A stretch of DNA of 64,000 nt from Siderastrea radians (lineage: Eukaryota; Cnidaria; Anthozoa; Scleractinia; Rhizangiidae), in NCBI GenBank assembly GCA_964017195.1, contig OZ024887.1:8992660-9056659 (forward strand), read 5' to 3'. This document shows, piece after piece, positions 49,301 through 61,276 of this stretch. A program made the position numbers and the translations under genes. How positions within the stretch are numbered: position 1 is the stretch's first letter; each line of letters starts with the position of its first letter. The notes below the pieces were generated by a model. That model saw only the letters and a program-made list of their open reading frames with translations. It did not search any database and was not told where the DNA came from.

Positions 49301-49601
49301 AATCAAGCAACAAGCTCATGCCGCCCAGGCCGCAGCTGCCGCTCAAGCCGCGGCCATTTCCACCGGAGTGGGGCCTGGTGCCTTGATACCGCAGATCGGT
49401 ATGAGCGTCGGTGTCGACGATCTCCGGAGGCTCTGTATTCTTCGCTTGAGCTTCGTTAAAGGCTGGGGCCCAGACTACCCTCGAAAAAGCATCAAGGAGA
49501 CTCCATGCTGGATAGAAATTCACCTCCACCGCGCTCTGCAGCTATTGGATGAGATCTTAATCACTATGCCAATTAACGAACCGCGACCACATGACACGTG
49601 A
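34485..49601 (+). CDS. SMAD4: SMAD4, common-mediator SMAD, eight exons
   Basis: Exons 34485-34887, 35102-35134, 43140-43217, 45271-45369, 46170-46241, 46613-46669, 48356-48550 and 49114-49601. All junctions are phase 1 and give 474 aa. It is the shared partner of receptor SMADs in TGF-beta and BMP signalling and acts in the nucleus as a DNA-binding trimer subunit. The MH1 domain (about 10-135) has the DNA hairpin [12 protein letters not shown] and the zinc ligands around [21 protein letters not shown] Gly/Pro/His-rich linker follows (about 136-247). MH2 (about 248-474) has [19 protein letters not shown], the Ala-rich insert specific to SMAD4 ([13 protein letters not shown]) and [12 protein letters not shown]. 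It lacks the C-terminal SSxS of receptor SMADs. I chose the ATG at 34485 because the following protein aligns with the usual N-terminus; an in-frame ATG at 34359 would add 42 residues. It is shorter than human SMAD4 (552 aa), mainly in the linker, so a small linker exon may be missing. Exon 3 uses an unusual GTCTGT donor. Confidence 0.93.
36890..37276. mobile_element. Tc1/mariner (pogo)-like MITE, diverged, in SMAD4 intron 2
   Basis: The right end CATCAGGGTTCCACTG and left end CGATGAAACCCTGTTATAAC are inverted relatives, flanked by TA (36888-36889 and 37277-37278). It shares the GGAACC...ATAAC character with 25590-26579. No coding capacity. Confidence 0.6.
39544..40015. mobile_element. Foldback MITE, family B, copy 2, in SMAD4 intron 2
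   Basis: 472 bp, similar over its full length to 20823-21293. Ends are GAAGGGCTCGTTGGAAAAAG and CCACTGAGCCCTTT, flanked by AATT on both sides (39540-39543 and 40016-40019). A 4 bp duplication therefore holds for both copies. Confidence 0.85.
41183..42544. mobile_element. 1.36 kb Mutator-like non-autonomous element with 9 bp duplication
   Basis: The ends TAACCTCCGATCAGGCC and (reverse complement) TAACCTGCCATCAAACT start inverted repeats of about 85 bp, which include GCCTGATACAATC. The exact 9 bp ATTGAATCA flanks both sides (41174-41182 and 42545-42553). No transposase frame is recognised. The 9 bp duplication and long inverted repeats suggest the Mutator-like superfamily. Confidence 0.8.
42558..42708. 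mobile_element. MITE, family C, copy 1 (GGGCCCAGTTGTTCAAAG ends)
   Basis: 151 bp with ends CAGGGCCCAGTTGTTCAAAG and CTTTGAACAACTGGGCCCTG. The interior is a chain of GGATAA/TTATCC motifs in both orientations. A second copy is at 43528-43662. Confidence 0.82.
43528..43662. mobile_element. MITE, family C, copy 2
   Basis: The ends CAGGTCCCAGTTGTTTAAAG and CTTTGAACAACCGGGCCCAG, with interior GGATAA/TTATCC motifs, are shared with 42558-42708. It lies about 310 bp downstream of SMAD4 exon 3. Confidence 0.78.
45760..45842. repeat. (ATT)n/(TTTA)n microsatellite in a SMAD4 intron
   Basis: Tandem TTA units with a few C and G interruptions, changing to ATTT units. Tyr/Phe/Ile-rich open frames across it are translations of the repeat. 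Confidence 0.9.
46252..46331. repeat. (TTA)n microsatellite in a SMAD4 intron
   Basis: Begins with TTTA units and continues as an uninterrupted run of more than twenty ATT units, close to the donor site of SMAD4 exon 5. Confidence 0.92.
46928..47132. mobile_element. Harbinger-type MITE with TAA duplication in a SMAD4 intron
   Basis: 205 bp with ends GGCCCAGTTCAGACGCCGTA and TACGGCGTCTAAACTGGGCC, flanked by TAA on both sides (46925-46927 and 47133-47135). A 3 bp TWA duplication is the PIF/Harbinger signature. Ends like this occur in many non-autonomous copies. Confidence 0.78.
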
Positions 49602-52600
49602 ATCAAGGACATGTAAAATGCACGCTGTTGGTTTCGCAGAGCGAAAGTGTTATGCCTACCGTTTGCGTGGCTTTGGTTGTGGTAGTTTGGCAAATTATTT
49701 AAATTTTACCCTCTGCCTGAAGAGACAAGTAATTTGTATTTGTATTTTTTATTTTAATAAGATATTAGATTTAATAAGATCGTGTTCGACTGTATCACGC
49801 GATATTGTTAACCGTCTTATAAGCGATTCTTTCTTTTCGACGCAAGTCTTTCTTTTAGCCATAATAGTTTTTCTCACGCGCGCGGTGCGAAGGACTAAGG
49901 CGAGTATAAATCAATGTTTGTACTCGTTGCGCCATTAATTATACTCTACTGAGTGGAGTTAGGTTGTAATACGAATAATTTCTAAAAGCGCCGGCATTGC
50001 ATTGTTAAGCACTGAGAGATGTGCTCCTTGTTACCCGAAAAACTGTTGTTTGATTGAAGTGATGGTTTCGCGGTTATGTTCGATGTTATAAAATTCTGAT
50101 CCTATAACGCGCTCGTTGGTTGCCTAGTTGATTTAGATGAGGCCTTGAAGACACGGGCTAGACCTCACTTAATATTTTGTAATGAAGTAAAAAAAAGACC
50201 CTGCTTTGTGTTTTGCATATCCTGACGCAAAAGAATCTGAAAGTGCTAGTGTAAACCTCGCCTCCGGCTTGGCTCACATGTACTTTTTTATTCTGCCAAT
50301 TGTGCCAAACACCCTCTCGTGTTTGCATTAGCTTTCATAAACTTGTGCGTTAGGATTCCAGTATAAACGTGTTAATTCGCGCTTCTCGATTGGTTTTACA
50401 TTGATCTTTCTGTTGGTTTTCTTGTTATGCAATTTCTCGACCTATCAAAGAGTTTGGTGCATGAGCGTTTTATAGGCAGTTGGTTAGGTAATTTTTACGT
50501 CTACTGAACAAGTAATTCAAAAACTAACAAAATAAAATGTAAATAATAGTGTTCGTTTTAATGGCTCATACCAGAATAGGATAAACGAGATAGTTCTTAG
50601 AAATCATACGCTTAAAGTGTAATGTAAAATATTTCGTAACTAGTGGACCTAAACTCTTTCTTTTTTTCCATGGTTTCTGTTCTGGAATAACGCCAACCGA
50701 ACGCACTTCTAATAGAAAGCCTTGCATGCGAGTGGTTTCGATAAAAGAAAAAGGCATTCGTAAGATGGGCTGCTTTTTACGGATCAGTAATGTATGAAAT
50801 GTTTAACAGGTTTTCGGTTTAAACTCTTCGATCCCAGTTTGAATCCTTGGTTATTATATTGTGCTTTTTACTTTCAGTTTTTTGAATAAACTCCTTGAAA
50901 GCTAGTGGGCAATAAGTCCTTTTAGTGCTGTTTGTTTTCTTTTTTTTCTTTTTTAGTATTTTGCGAAATAAAATTTTAGATTTTTTTCTAGGTGGGTGTG
51001 TCCACTTTTGGTGGCGAAAAGGTTGCTTTCGAATGCCTTTCCACCGCTTTGAACGTCGTAGATAAGTGAACGTCTGCAGCGATTGTTGTTCCTGGAGGCA
51101 ATATTGTTTCAAAGTATTTGTATTTCTTGATTTCATAGACCTTGTTAGACTGACTAGAGAGGACGCATCGGTTTAGACTAAAAACTTCTTAAATACAGCT
51201 ATTATACGACACTCTGCATTAAAGGGAGTGTAGTAAATGATACAGTTTTGAAAGAAATTAGTTAACATAAAAAATTAAGCGCCCGATGTTGAAAGCATTT
51301 GAGCATTTAGGGCTGATTTCCTTATGATCGCAGACGTTCGCAGCAATTGCTATCGTGGGGTCATGTAGAAACCAATTTGTGCTATCAATTGCTAGCTCAC
51401 CATCATATGTAAACCATTTTTCTGCTGTTGTACAATCGAAACTCGGGCTCATTACAGGTTCAAGGCTCATCTTGTGGTAGTTCAGATTCGGTCAATTTTG
51501 CTGGCCTAAATATTTATGTATACAGGGAGAAATGATCACTGCGCGATCATATGGAAACCAGGCTTATTTGTCATATGGACCTTGTTATAGCAGAGACTTG
51601 TAGTCAGGTTTCTGACTGTCTTGGTTAACTGTTCATTATTGATAATCTACTTTAAAGCCGTTAGGATTTTATCTAGTTATAATTGTAAAATAATTCACTT
51701 GTAGTGTTCTATGAAAAGTGGAGGTATAAATTTACAACAGTTACGTAATTTACAGGTAATATTCTAAGTTAAAACAACTTACACTGGTTGATGAAAAGAT
51801 CTTTTCTTTTCGTTTTCCTGCTTTAGTAACATAAGTAAGGAATTGTCGATGGTAGTGAATTTCTGAAAAAAATATGTATATTTTTTGTTGGTGCGCAGTG
51901 ATTTTTTTGTTCGTGATGTTTCGTCTTGTTCAGAACCACTCCTCTTTTCAGTCACGACAACCTGAAGATTAACGTCGCGTTCAAAGAACTGTCAATCTGG
52001 TAGATCAAGTTTCAATCAGGTTCTGCAGAGGGCGAAGCAGTGCGATGCACAGTGCACGTTGTACAGTAAAAAATTAAATACCTATATGAAATACGTTGGA
52101 TAATGATATCTGTGTTGTTTTTGCACTGTCTGCTATCTTTACATGGGACTGCAGCCGATGTAGTAACAAGAGGTAGATTTTCAGCCCATGGTGAAAAATT
52201 AAGACGTCTCACTACATAAACGGAGTGCAGCCGCTTGGTACTAATCCCCGTGCACTTCGTTGTTCCGCGCTTCAGAATGCATTAGCTCCCACCTCTTGTC
52301 AAACTCTTGAGCATTGCCATAGAACTGAATACAACAGAAAAGCGATTGAAATGCCCACAGCGCTGTCGAACAAAAAGGCGAATTCCACGTCCCAAAAATT
52401 TTTGAAATCAGTTTACAAAGGGCTTCTAATTGTGCACATGAAAACTCGTCAAAATGGCACCGCGGATGATTCCCGCCTAAGTTAGGAACGCCTATTATAA
52501 ATTATAGTACAACACTGAATTTTGGCGTGCTCCCATTGGTCGAAATCTATCACGTGATGCGATAGTGTCTCTCCTCAGCGGGCGCCTATCAGCGCATAGT

Positions 52601-53231
52601 GCGCGGTTTTGGCCATTTTCGCTCAAATTTAGCGTTGTACAATAAAAACAATAGAGTCCTTCTGTCTCAGGCCCTATGTGTGATAGGCTCCCTGGGAAAT
52701 TTGATATTCAAACTTCATATAAGCAACGTTCCCGGGCTAATATTTGTTGGGAACATCTATTTTTCTCGGGCAACCTATCACATGAAAGTGCCTTCGACAG
52801 AAGAACATAATCGTTTAAATAGTACATAGTAGACAGAAAACAGTATAGGTATTTTACGCACTTTTTCATTTTTCTTGGAGGCCATAGTGAAGAAAATCAA
52901 TTCTTGCTTGCATGAACAAGATTTAGAAACAAAGGAATACAAATTTCTGGCTCTACAGTACTCGTACCAACAAAGTCATCGAGAAAATTACTGACAAGAA
53001 TTGGTATGCATTCGCCATTTTGGTCACCAAGGAAGCGTTCGTCCACTTTCAGTGTACCAACAAGGCGGCCATAAAAGTCAATACAAGAAATAGGGCGGAT
53101 AATGGAATCAACTGAATGTTACTAGTTTCTGTTCAGAATTATTGAGACGGAATTTCTACATTATCATCATACTTGAAAATTAAAAAGAAAAGCAAAAATA
53201 TTGGTTTTCTTTTGAAAATTCCCTTGTTTTA
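49602..53231. other. SMAD4 3' region and intergenic DNA
   Basis: A candidate SMAD4 polyadenylation signal AATAAA lies near 50531-50536. Open frames up to about 115 aa exist, including one at 52225-52485, but none shows a domain or splice context that I can support. No clear transposon ends were seen before 53232. Confidence 0.4.
50531..50536 (+). terminator. Candidate polyadenylation signal of SMAD4
   Basis: AATAAA about 930 bases after the SMAD4 stop codon. Earlier AT-rich candidates near 49755 cannot be excluded. Confidence 0.3.
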
Positions 53232-53559
53232 GGGACGGACCATTAGAAAAGTGATGGGGGGGGGGGTGGGGGATTTTTAGCTTGCCAGAATTTTTTTTTG
53301 GCCCATTTCCTGTGCAAGAATTTTTTTTTTGGCTACAGCCCTATGCATGAATTTTTTTTTTGAGAAAATATTCTCCTTATGCACAATTTGCTATTGAATT
53401 AATTAAAAACGATGCAACTTTGTTTTACTAAATACATAGCTTGTACTGTTCGGTTACTTTACATTTTAAAGTTTATTTCATGATAAACACTTTTTAATAA
53501 AAAAATATATACGGAACGACTGATCCTTACGGCAGTTAAAGAAACGAAGACACAGAAGA

Positions 53560-53660
53560 CGAAATACGTAAAGCAAAAAAATGTATGAAACAAAAAAATT
53601 GCCCGATATTTCGGTTTGCAAAACAAACCTTCTTCAGGGGCTACAAAAGTAGAATGAGTA
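53560..53660 (-). repeat. Penelope-like element tail fragment
   Basis: The minus strand reads CCCCTGAAGAAGGTTTGTTT then GCAAACCGAAATATCGGGC. This resembles the CTGAGGAAGG...CCGAAACGTC stem seen at the end of the Penelope-like remnant at 60368-61190. No coding part remains. Confidence 0.4.
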
Positions 53661-54630
53661 AATACGTTACAGGACCGTTAACAGACAAGGCCAAGACACT
53701 TGAGCCGCAAGGATTAAACAGACGTGATGAGCTACATTAATGACACTTCTTGTTCAACCACCAACCTATTATATTCATTTATTTTTAATTTTTAAACTTT
53801 TATGTTAACGGTCCTGTACAGCCCCCCCCCCCCCCCCGATAATGCCCTCCTATTAATAAACAACAGTGCAAGAGAACGACGGTGGGGGGTGTTTGGGGGG
53901 TAGGGGGCTGCACTTCCCTGGGAATGGGGGCTCGGAGGGATCACGTCTATTGATGTGACTCCTTGCGATCAAGACCGCTGCGCCCTCAAACTGCGAAACA
54001 ACCCTTAGGATTGTCAGTGTGCGGCGCACTTCTTGAAACTCTTACCCCATTTCAGAACAAAATATGCGATTTTCCCTACCCTATCAGAATTCGATACTGT
54101 ATTTCCGAACCGATATTAATCAAAACGCACTTCTCAAGGGATGATACTAATACTAAAAAAGTAGCTTCTTTTAAAATACCCTACCCAATTCCAGACAAGA
54201 ACGCACAATCCGTTCCCTATTTCAGGGCAAAGTGGTGAAAATGTTAATTCCATTTCAGACCAAAAAGGCGCGAAAACCGTACCCTTTGGGGCCGCACATA
54301 CCTATCTGTCTTTAATATGTCACATGGGTTCCTGCTTATGTAAGGGAGTTCGAGTAACCCCAGTCCTGGGGAAACAATGAGACATTGAGGATCGATTTTA
54401 TCCCGCAACAATGAAGTAGTCACTGTCGTAAAGATCAATGCTTACGCCATCTTTGCTTCAGAGCAGGTATAAACTTATCCATGTTTCATTTCTGTCGAAG
54501 GCGCTTTAGATTTTTGATGGGAAGTTCAAAATGTGCGGCTTATCCTATTAATTATGAAAACAATATTTTATCAGCATCCTGGCAGAGCCCCAGAAAATTT
54601 CCTATTTTTAAAACAATGGAGACACTACTT

Positions 54631-56621
54631 GGAGGGTGCTAATGGGGGTAACCAATTGTCAGTTAACTACTAATTTTTCGGCCAAATGTCAGTTAACTAC
54701 TAATTTTTCGGCCAATTGTCAGTTAACTACTAAATATTGTAGTTAGCTATTAACTTTCCTTTTCTTATATCGAAAATTATTGCTTCATAACCCGAATTTT
54801 TCCTCACTTCAGCAAGTCAATCATCCTTCGGGGTGGACCTTACTCAAATCAATAAATAAATTACAATTTCCAGACATGAAAATAATTATTAAAAAAAGAA
54901 CAATCAAATTAGAAATCTTACTCATAATGAAAGAGAAAGAGAGTCCGAACTATTGAGAAAGATGAGAAAGTTGTTTTTGTTTTTGTTTAGTTGTTTAGTC
55001 TGCTCAGAGGGTCTGTCATTCTGACCCGTAATCAATTATTGACGAGATCTAAATCAGGCCAAACAAAGTCAACCCACGTTCGCGTGCTGGACAGTCAAAT
55101 ATCTAATCAGATCAGCTTCAAGTCAAACGCACCGAGTTTAAACTTTACCGTTTGTTGTAAAATTCCCATAAAATCTGTCAAATGTTTACATACTATATCC
55201 ATTGAATTGTGTTTCGCCAAGTCAAACGGCACGCGACCTCTGTATCGTTCGAATGCCGACCCTTTGTCATCATCTTGATAAAAACTTAGAATAACTTATT
55301 CCAAGTTTTTATCGAGATGACCATAGCTTGCGTGGCAGGCGCGGAAAGGGGAGGAAAAAGGGTTGAAATTATTCGCGAAAGCGAACAACGAGCGCGGAGC
55401 TCAAGAGGAATGGAGAGGGCGCGCCCACTACCAGGACATTGTTTCAGGCGTATTTTACTTTCACCAAAATCGTGATTGGTCAGAACTACTTAATATTCCT
55501 TCTTAACAATCAAACAGTTTGTTATGTGTAAAAAACGTTTGTTTTTCAATCTATTAAAAGGTAATACTATTGGACCCTGCCTTTCCGGGATTGTTTGTAT
55601 GGACGGAGAAAGATCGAGACCCTGTCAAATGCAACGCACGCGCAGTTAACCAGAAGATTGTGACTGCGTGGTTTAGTGGAAATGCACTGTTTTCTACGGA
55701 ACCGCTTGTTAGAATTTCATGAAATTTGGTAGAATAATAGTTCAGAACACGCTTAACTCGCCTGTACACAAAAATTGAAATCCGACGGAGGACATGTTCA
55801 GAAAATGTTGAAATACAAAACACAAAATTACAGACGATCTCTCTGTCAAAATTTCACCAGACCAGTGTCAATAGGGCAGTATTTTTCCAATTTTCCTAGC
55901 GACAAATGATGGAAAAAATCTATCGATTGGATTTTCCGAAATAAATCAGACCCATTATTCAATGCTGGTTTATTACTAGCTATGTTACCATGGCAACGGT
56001 ACTTAGTCCAATATAACATATCAAAATATAATCTTTTTTAGCCGACTTTGCACCTTGCTAATTTTGGCCGCCCAATTGCCAGTGCGGTTTGAATATAACG
56101 ACTAATAATGCATAGGTACAAGAAAACTGTGTTCGGCCACCTTAAGTACTCGAAATTCGTGTTTCTCAATTTCCATTCAACATAGTTATAAAATGGGGTT
56201 GGAAGGCCTGCATGACTCCCTTCCTCTCCCCTCCGTCCTCGAGAATAATTTCTCCCCTTTTCCCTCCTTTTCGGCGCCTGTCACACAGTCTACTTTGACC
56301 ACGCCACTCAAAGCCATCACAGAGATCAAGGTCCAAGTTACGCTGGCGTGGCACTTTTGCATCGGAAGTGACCCAAATAACAGTGAATACCGCTACCAGG
56401 TCATGCAGCGTGACAGGTAAATGTCACGAAATAGCCTCGCTGTTAAGAAAATCTTTGTTGCTTTTAAAACATCAACAATCGTATTCAATGTAATTAATAA
56501 AATGTCAGTTAACTGTTGACTTTTAATTTATCAGTTAACTACTAATTTTTTGGCCAAATGTCAGTTAACTACTATTATTTTGGCCAATTGTCAGTTAACT
56601 ACTAACCCCATTAGCACCCTC
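54631..56621. mobile_element. 1.99 kb nested element with tandem subterminal repeats
   Basis: Short inverted ends GAGGGTGCTAATGGGG and CCCCATTAGCACCCTC are flanked by TACTT (54626-54630 and 56622-56626). Next to each end lie three tandem copies of a roughly 29 bp unit with TGTCAGTTAACTACTAAT, in the same orientation at both ends (about 54648-54735 and 56503-56603). No transposase frame is recognised. Confidence 0.7.
55984..55997. promoter_or_regulatory. RFX-type X-box match upstream of MYCBPAP
   Basis: GTTACCATGGCAAC fits the X-box form GTNRCC-N2-RGYAAC exactly. RFX factors drive many ciliary genes, and MYCBPAP is a flagellar gene starting about 1.2 kb downstream. The site lies inside a transposon, so function is uncertain. 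Confidence 0.3.
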
Positions 56622-57219
56622 TACTTTAGCACTTTGGCAGAACGAATTATGGTTTCATATCAAAATGAGGCCCATCTTGTGCATGAAATTTTTTTCGGAA
56701 ATTTTCCCTTGCAAGAATTTTTTTTTCGGACATTTTCCCTTGCATGAATTTTTTTTTTGTTTTTTTTCCCCACTCCCCCCATCACTTTTCTAATGGTCCG
56801 TCCCTTAAGTCCGGTGCCACGAATATGAGTAGATTTCAAAGTGTTTCATTTATCTTCAAGTTCCAAATTTCCTGTAGAACTGAACGCTGGAACTAACTAC
56901 TGAAAGTACCAAACCACTGTTAGTTAAAACCTGGCTTTAAAAAATGCTTAAATTCTTTTCCTTTTCATCCGATCGTTTCCTTCCACCCTCCTAAATACTA
57001 AACCAGGCTGGTACGTTGCTTTGCATTCTGGGTATTGACTCGTTTCGAGGACGACAAGATTTGCTCGTCTCCTACCCCCGTCAGGTAGTGTCGGTCACGA
57101 TTTGTTGTCAACATGGCGGCTGTTGCTACGAAAATTCAGCTGATATTTATGGGCTGATTTCTTTGATTTCCCTCTGTTTATACACTGAAAGGAGTTTCGT
57201 AAGTGAACCACCCTGCATA

Positions 57220-60200
57220 ATGAGTAACAAACTTTCTAGCAAGCCGTCCAAGAGGGATCGGCCGAGATCTACAGGTGAGCAAAGATTTTACTGTAGTTTG
57301 CCGCCGTTTAGCCTGAATTTAAGCCTTCTCCAATGTCAAGTTGCACTCCACGAGAGAGATGATGGTTGTCTTAATGAATGTAATCCACGGACAAATTAAA
57401 AGTTAACTTAAATTCAGGCTATACTTGCGAAGACTGAACCCAATCTGCCCTAGTATTATGAAATCACATATTAAATTAGAGCTTTTTGGAATGTTCAAAA
57501 CTTGTCTGACACATATACACAACCTTCATGGTTATATCTCCTATATCGATTATAGCTGACATCAAACAAAGTTCCGCATGTGCAGCCCACAATGCTATGA
57601 ATCAAAGTGGTAAAAAGTTATTTATTAAGTTTACAGCCTTTGTCAGCTTTCAGTTGCAGAGGCATACTTGACTCATACAGTGTATGTAGTTTCAACTAGC
57701 CTTCATAAAACAGCCGATCTTGGTCAAGGGAGATAGTCTGCAATTGCAATTGGCCTGTTATTTTTTAGCAGAGCATTTCCCATTTTGCTTCTACATTAAG
57801 TTCATACCTTTAACAAAGGACTTCAGAACTCTCAAGTGGGTTCAGGATCAAGTTGAGAAAACAATACATATGTTAGTTGTTTTGTTTATTTCTAAGGCCA
57901 TGTACATAATCACGTAAGTTTGTGATTTCACCGATATGATATTATGTCGGTCTGTGTTCCAGATAAGAGTGCCAAGTCTAAAAAGAGAGATGGTGGTACA
58001 CCTGATAAGATGAGCTCACCAGTTGGTTCTGCTGTGCACATCCAGGATGAAATTTGCACAGGACCCTCCATTGGGAAAGTTATCAGTGGTGACGACATTG
58101 ATTCTCTGGCAATTAATGTAGATGAGCTCAAAAAGGTAAGGGTGTACAACTTTACTGGATTGAGTGTTCGAAGTCAGTTAGTAAAGGATGAGGCTACCAT
58201 CACTGGAACCTCGCTAGATATAAATCATCTGATATTTTGTAAATTAGGTATGATGACCCCCCCCCCCCCCCACAGAGAACCTGATAAAGTTTATTGTATC
58301 TCCTTTGGGTTCTCTGAGTGTGCTTTGACATAGCTTTAACATGCTAGCCTCACAGTTTAACTGCATGTTTGTTGTGAAGGACACAAGTTTCCATTATGAT
58401 GAAAATCAATGTGTCAGTCGTTAAACCAAACAGACTTCATGTATGTGAGTTATCAGTGCTGTGGATGCCAGGGGTTGAATTATTGCTTTTGGCTTTCTTT
58501 GTGTACCTTCTTTGAGCATAGGGGTCTAGTGGTTACTGTGTCAGCCAGCAAAATACAAGTTGATTGTGTACAGTTTTCACAAGGAAATTGGTTGCTTATT
58601 GTTAGCAATTTCTGGTTTCAGTCTTCAAGAGTGGGCTCACTAGGTGATTGCTTCAGTCATTTTAATGTACAGAATCAGTGGTAAATCACTGTCATAGTAG
58701 TGGGTGCACCTGACAATTTTTGCCAATTACCTACTGCAACCAGCAGAAAAAATTGCCTGCTTGTCATTGGCTTTAGACAAAAAACTTTGCCACATGATGC
58801 CTTTTTCCACTTGAAATGCTGGTCATAACATCATAATCTTTTTCTGTGTATCTAGGTACATCCTCCTAAGAAGCCATCTGGTCCCAAACCATCAAAGACC
58901 ATTATGGTTCGTAAGACAAGACTCAAACAGTCATTAGAACAGAGCCACCCAGTGGGAAAAAGGTAAGATTACAGGAGACCTCAGTAGCTTTAAGCCTTCT
59001 CAGTACTGCAGTATTCACAGTGACATGTATTACACTCACGTCATGCTCAGAAAATTTCATTAAATATTACATTTATAAATTAACTGGTCAAGTTTCCTTC
59101 ATTCACTTGATAGTGTGACTGTGGCCCGACCAGCTCCTCCAGATGCCCCTCTGGTGTCCACTCCTCTTGTTGGTAAGTCCAGCTAGCACAGTACTATGTG
59201 ATAAATTTATGTGCTAGTTAAAGTTATCATGGAGCTTATAATTATATATATTGTATGTATGTGATGGTATACTGACTATACAAAAACATTTTAAGGCCGT
59301 TATACGGGTGAAATTAATAGATGATTTTGCTGTTTTTAAGGACACTCAGAATTCTTGGGTTGTCTGTCATAATGGAGATGTCTGTCATGTATGGAGAAAA
59401 GTTAGGAGAATAAGCATTTCCATATCAGGGGTTAAAGGGTTAAAATAACCAGTAAGATCATGATGGCTGTGCTTAACACCTTGTGTCAGTTCAGGTGACA
59501 TTAGGCGGGTGGTGACCTTAAGTTTTTTGTCTACTCCCAGAGTTGCCTGCCAAGGAGGCTGCTAACTCATTTTTTTCCTGATCTTCAATAATTTGACTTT
59601 CTTTTTCAATTATGTGTCTACTTTAGGAACAACTGGTCCTCTATTCGATGAAGATGGACAAGTATTGACTCATACAATCTTAGGTTCCTGGGAAGACTTT
59701 CAAAATGAAGCCATCAAAAGGGGAGACATTGAGGTAATTTAAAATCATTTATCCTTTCAGTGGTGGAAGATGGAAAGCCACAAATGCCAAAAATATCTCT
59801 ATAATGTTGATTGTGCTGACACCAGTGAGATTCAGGTTTAAGATGGTTTTTGACAGATAAGGAACCATAATTGCTGCAGAAAATACATCTTCCATGTAGG
59901 TTGGACCCCCCCCCCCCCTCCTTTTCTGGAATTCAATTTATCTTCTTGAAAAGTTTCATTTGTTTTTGAGACTCCCCTCCTACTCAGAATTTACAGTATG
60001 TAACCCTCCAAAGGTGAAGTATGGATATAGTATCTGGAACCATGCATTAACTCTGTACTCAGTCTTTTCTAGATACAAGATCTAGCACATCATTACAATC
60101 AATTAACAATCCAGAAACAGTCTTTTTGTTTTTCACTTTTTTGCACAGTTTTAGCTGTACATCAATATCCCCTGCATAATCTTTACAGTCAAAGAGTATT

Positions 60201-61239
60201 TCGGTGTTGTTACCAGGTGGTCCAACAACATGCAACACTGTGTTGCATAGTATTGTGACAAAAAGTTTTATCTCTTGGAACAGGGCTTTACCACCTGGTC
60301 TGACAATAAAGAAAAGTTTCCTTTAACTCTTGATCGTATATATTATGTATTATATATATATATATAAAAAAGAATTAAAAAAGTGGACACTGGCTAAAAG
60401 TATGGTTATGGACGTTTCGGCCACTACTGTTGCCTTCCTCAGCAAAGATAAAAATGCAAATGTCTAACGGCGTCCTACTTAGAATGTGTGACCGATGTGT
60501 GATAAAAAAAATCACACCTCGAAGGAACTTTCTGAGTGCAACAATAGTCTCTAGAGTATTCTTAATGACTCTAAAAATTCTTAATGTTATTGTATACGTT
60601 TGGTAGCGCTATGGTTCGTTTATAGTGTTCCTACTTCGCATGGAATGCCAAGCTTCAAGAATTAGTCTTTGTCGCCACGCCGATGACCTGTCGACAATTT
60701 CAACGCTCTCCAAATCTATTTGATGACCGTTAAGCATATGGTGTTTGGCCAACAAAGAGTTTTCATCCAATGTTGCTATGGCCTTAGCGTGTTCTTTCAC
60801 ACGTGTTTTAAGTGCACGTGATGTCTGACCAACATAAACACAATCACAATCTTTACATTTGATCTTATATATGGTTCCTCTGGAAGCCTCTTTCTCGATC
60901 TTGTCTTTTGGCTTTTTGAGTATGCTCGAGATGGTGTGAATAGGTTTATGGGCGACCTTGATGTTGAAACCTCGAAGAACGTTTGCAACTCTTTCGGAAA
61001 ATCCTTTGGCGTAGGGGAGGATAACAAAGCCACGATGGTCGATACCATTTATTTCTTGTTGTCTACTCAGTTGGCAGCCATTGTGAATGAAGTTAGCAGG
61101 GTAGTTATTAGTGGCGAGGGCTTTCGCTACTCGCTTAGTTTCCCGTGATACTTCCTCCTCGATGGAGGAAGTATCAACTTTTTAAATTCTTTTTGTTTAC
61201 TAGTTTTTAACATGCCTGGCTACACACCGAACATTTTTA

Positions 61240-61276
<37 letters not shown>

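Larger units (their letters stand above)
53232..56804. mobile_element. 3.57 kb Harbinger-like inverted-repeat element with nested elements
   Basis: The ends GGGACGGACCATTAGAAAAG and CTTTTCTAATGGTCCGTCCC are perfectly inverted and continue as GTGATGGGGGG and CCCCCCATCAC. TTA flanks both ends (53229-53231 and 56805-56807), the 3 bp duplication of PIF/Harbinger elements. Subterminal stretches of TTGCAAGAATTTTTTTTT type repeat near both ends. No transposase was recognised. The interior holds a Penelope-like tail near 53570-53650 and the element 54631-56621. Confidence 0.75.

Noticed and set aside
52225..52485. Plus-strand open frame of 86 codons between SMAD4 and MYCBPAP
   Set aside because: No recognisable domain, no upstream promoter elements and no neighbouring exons in phase.
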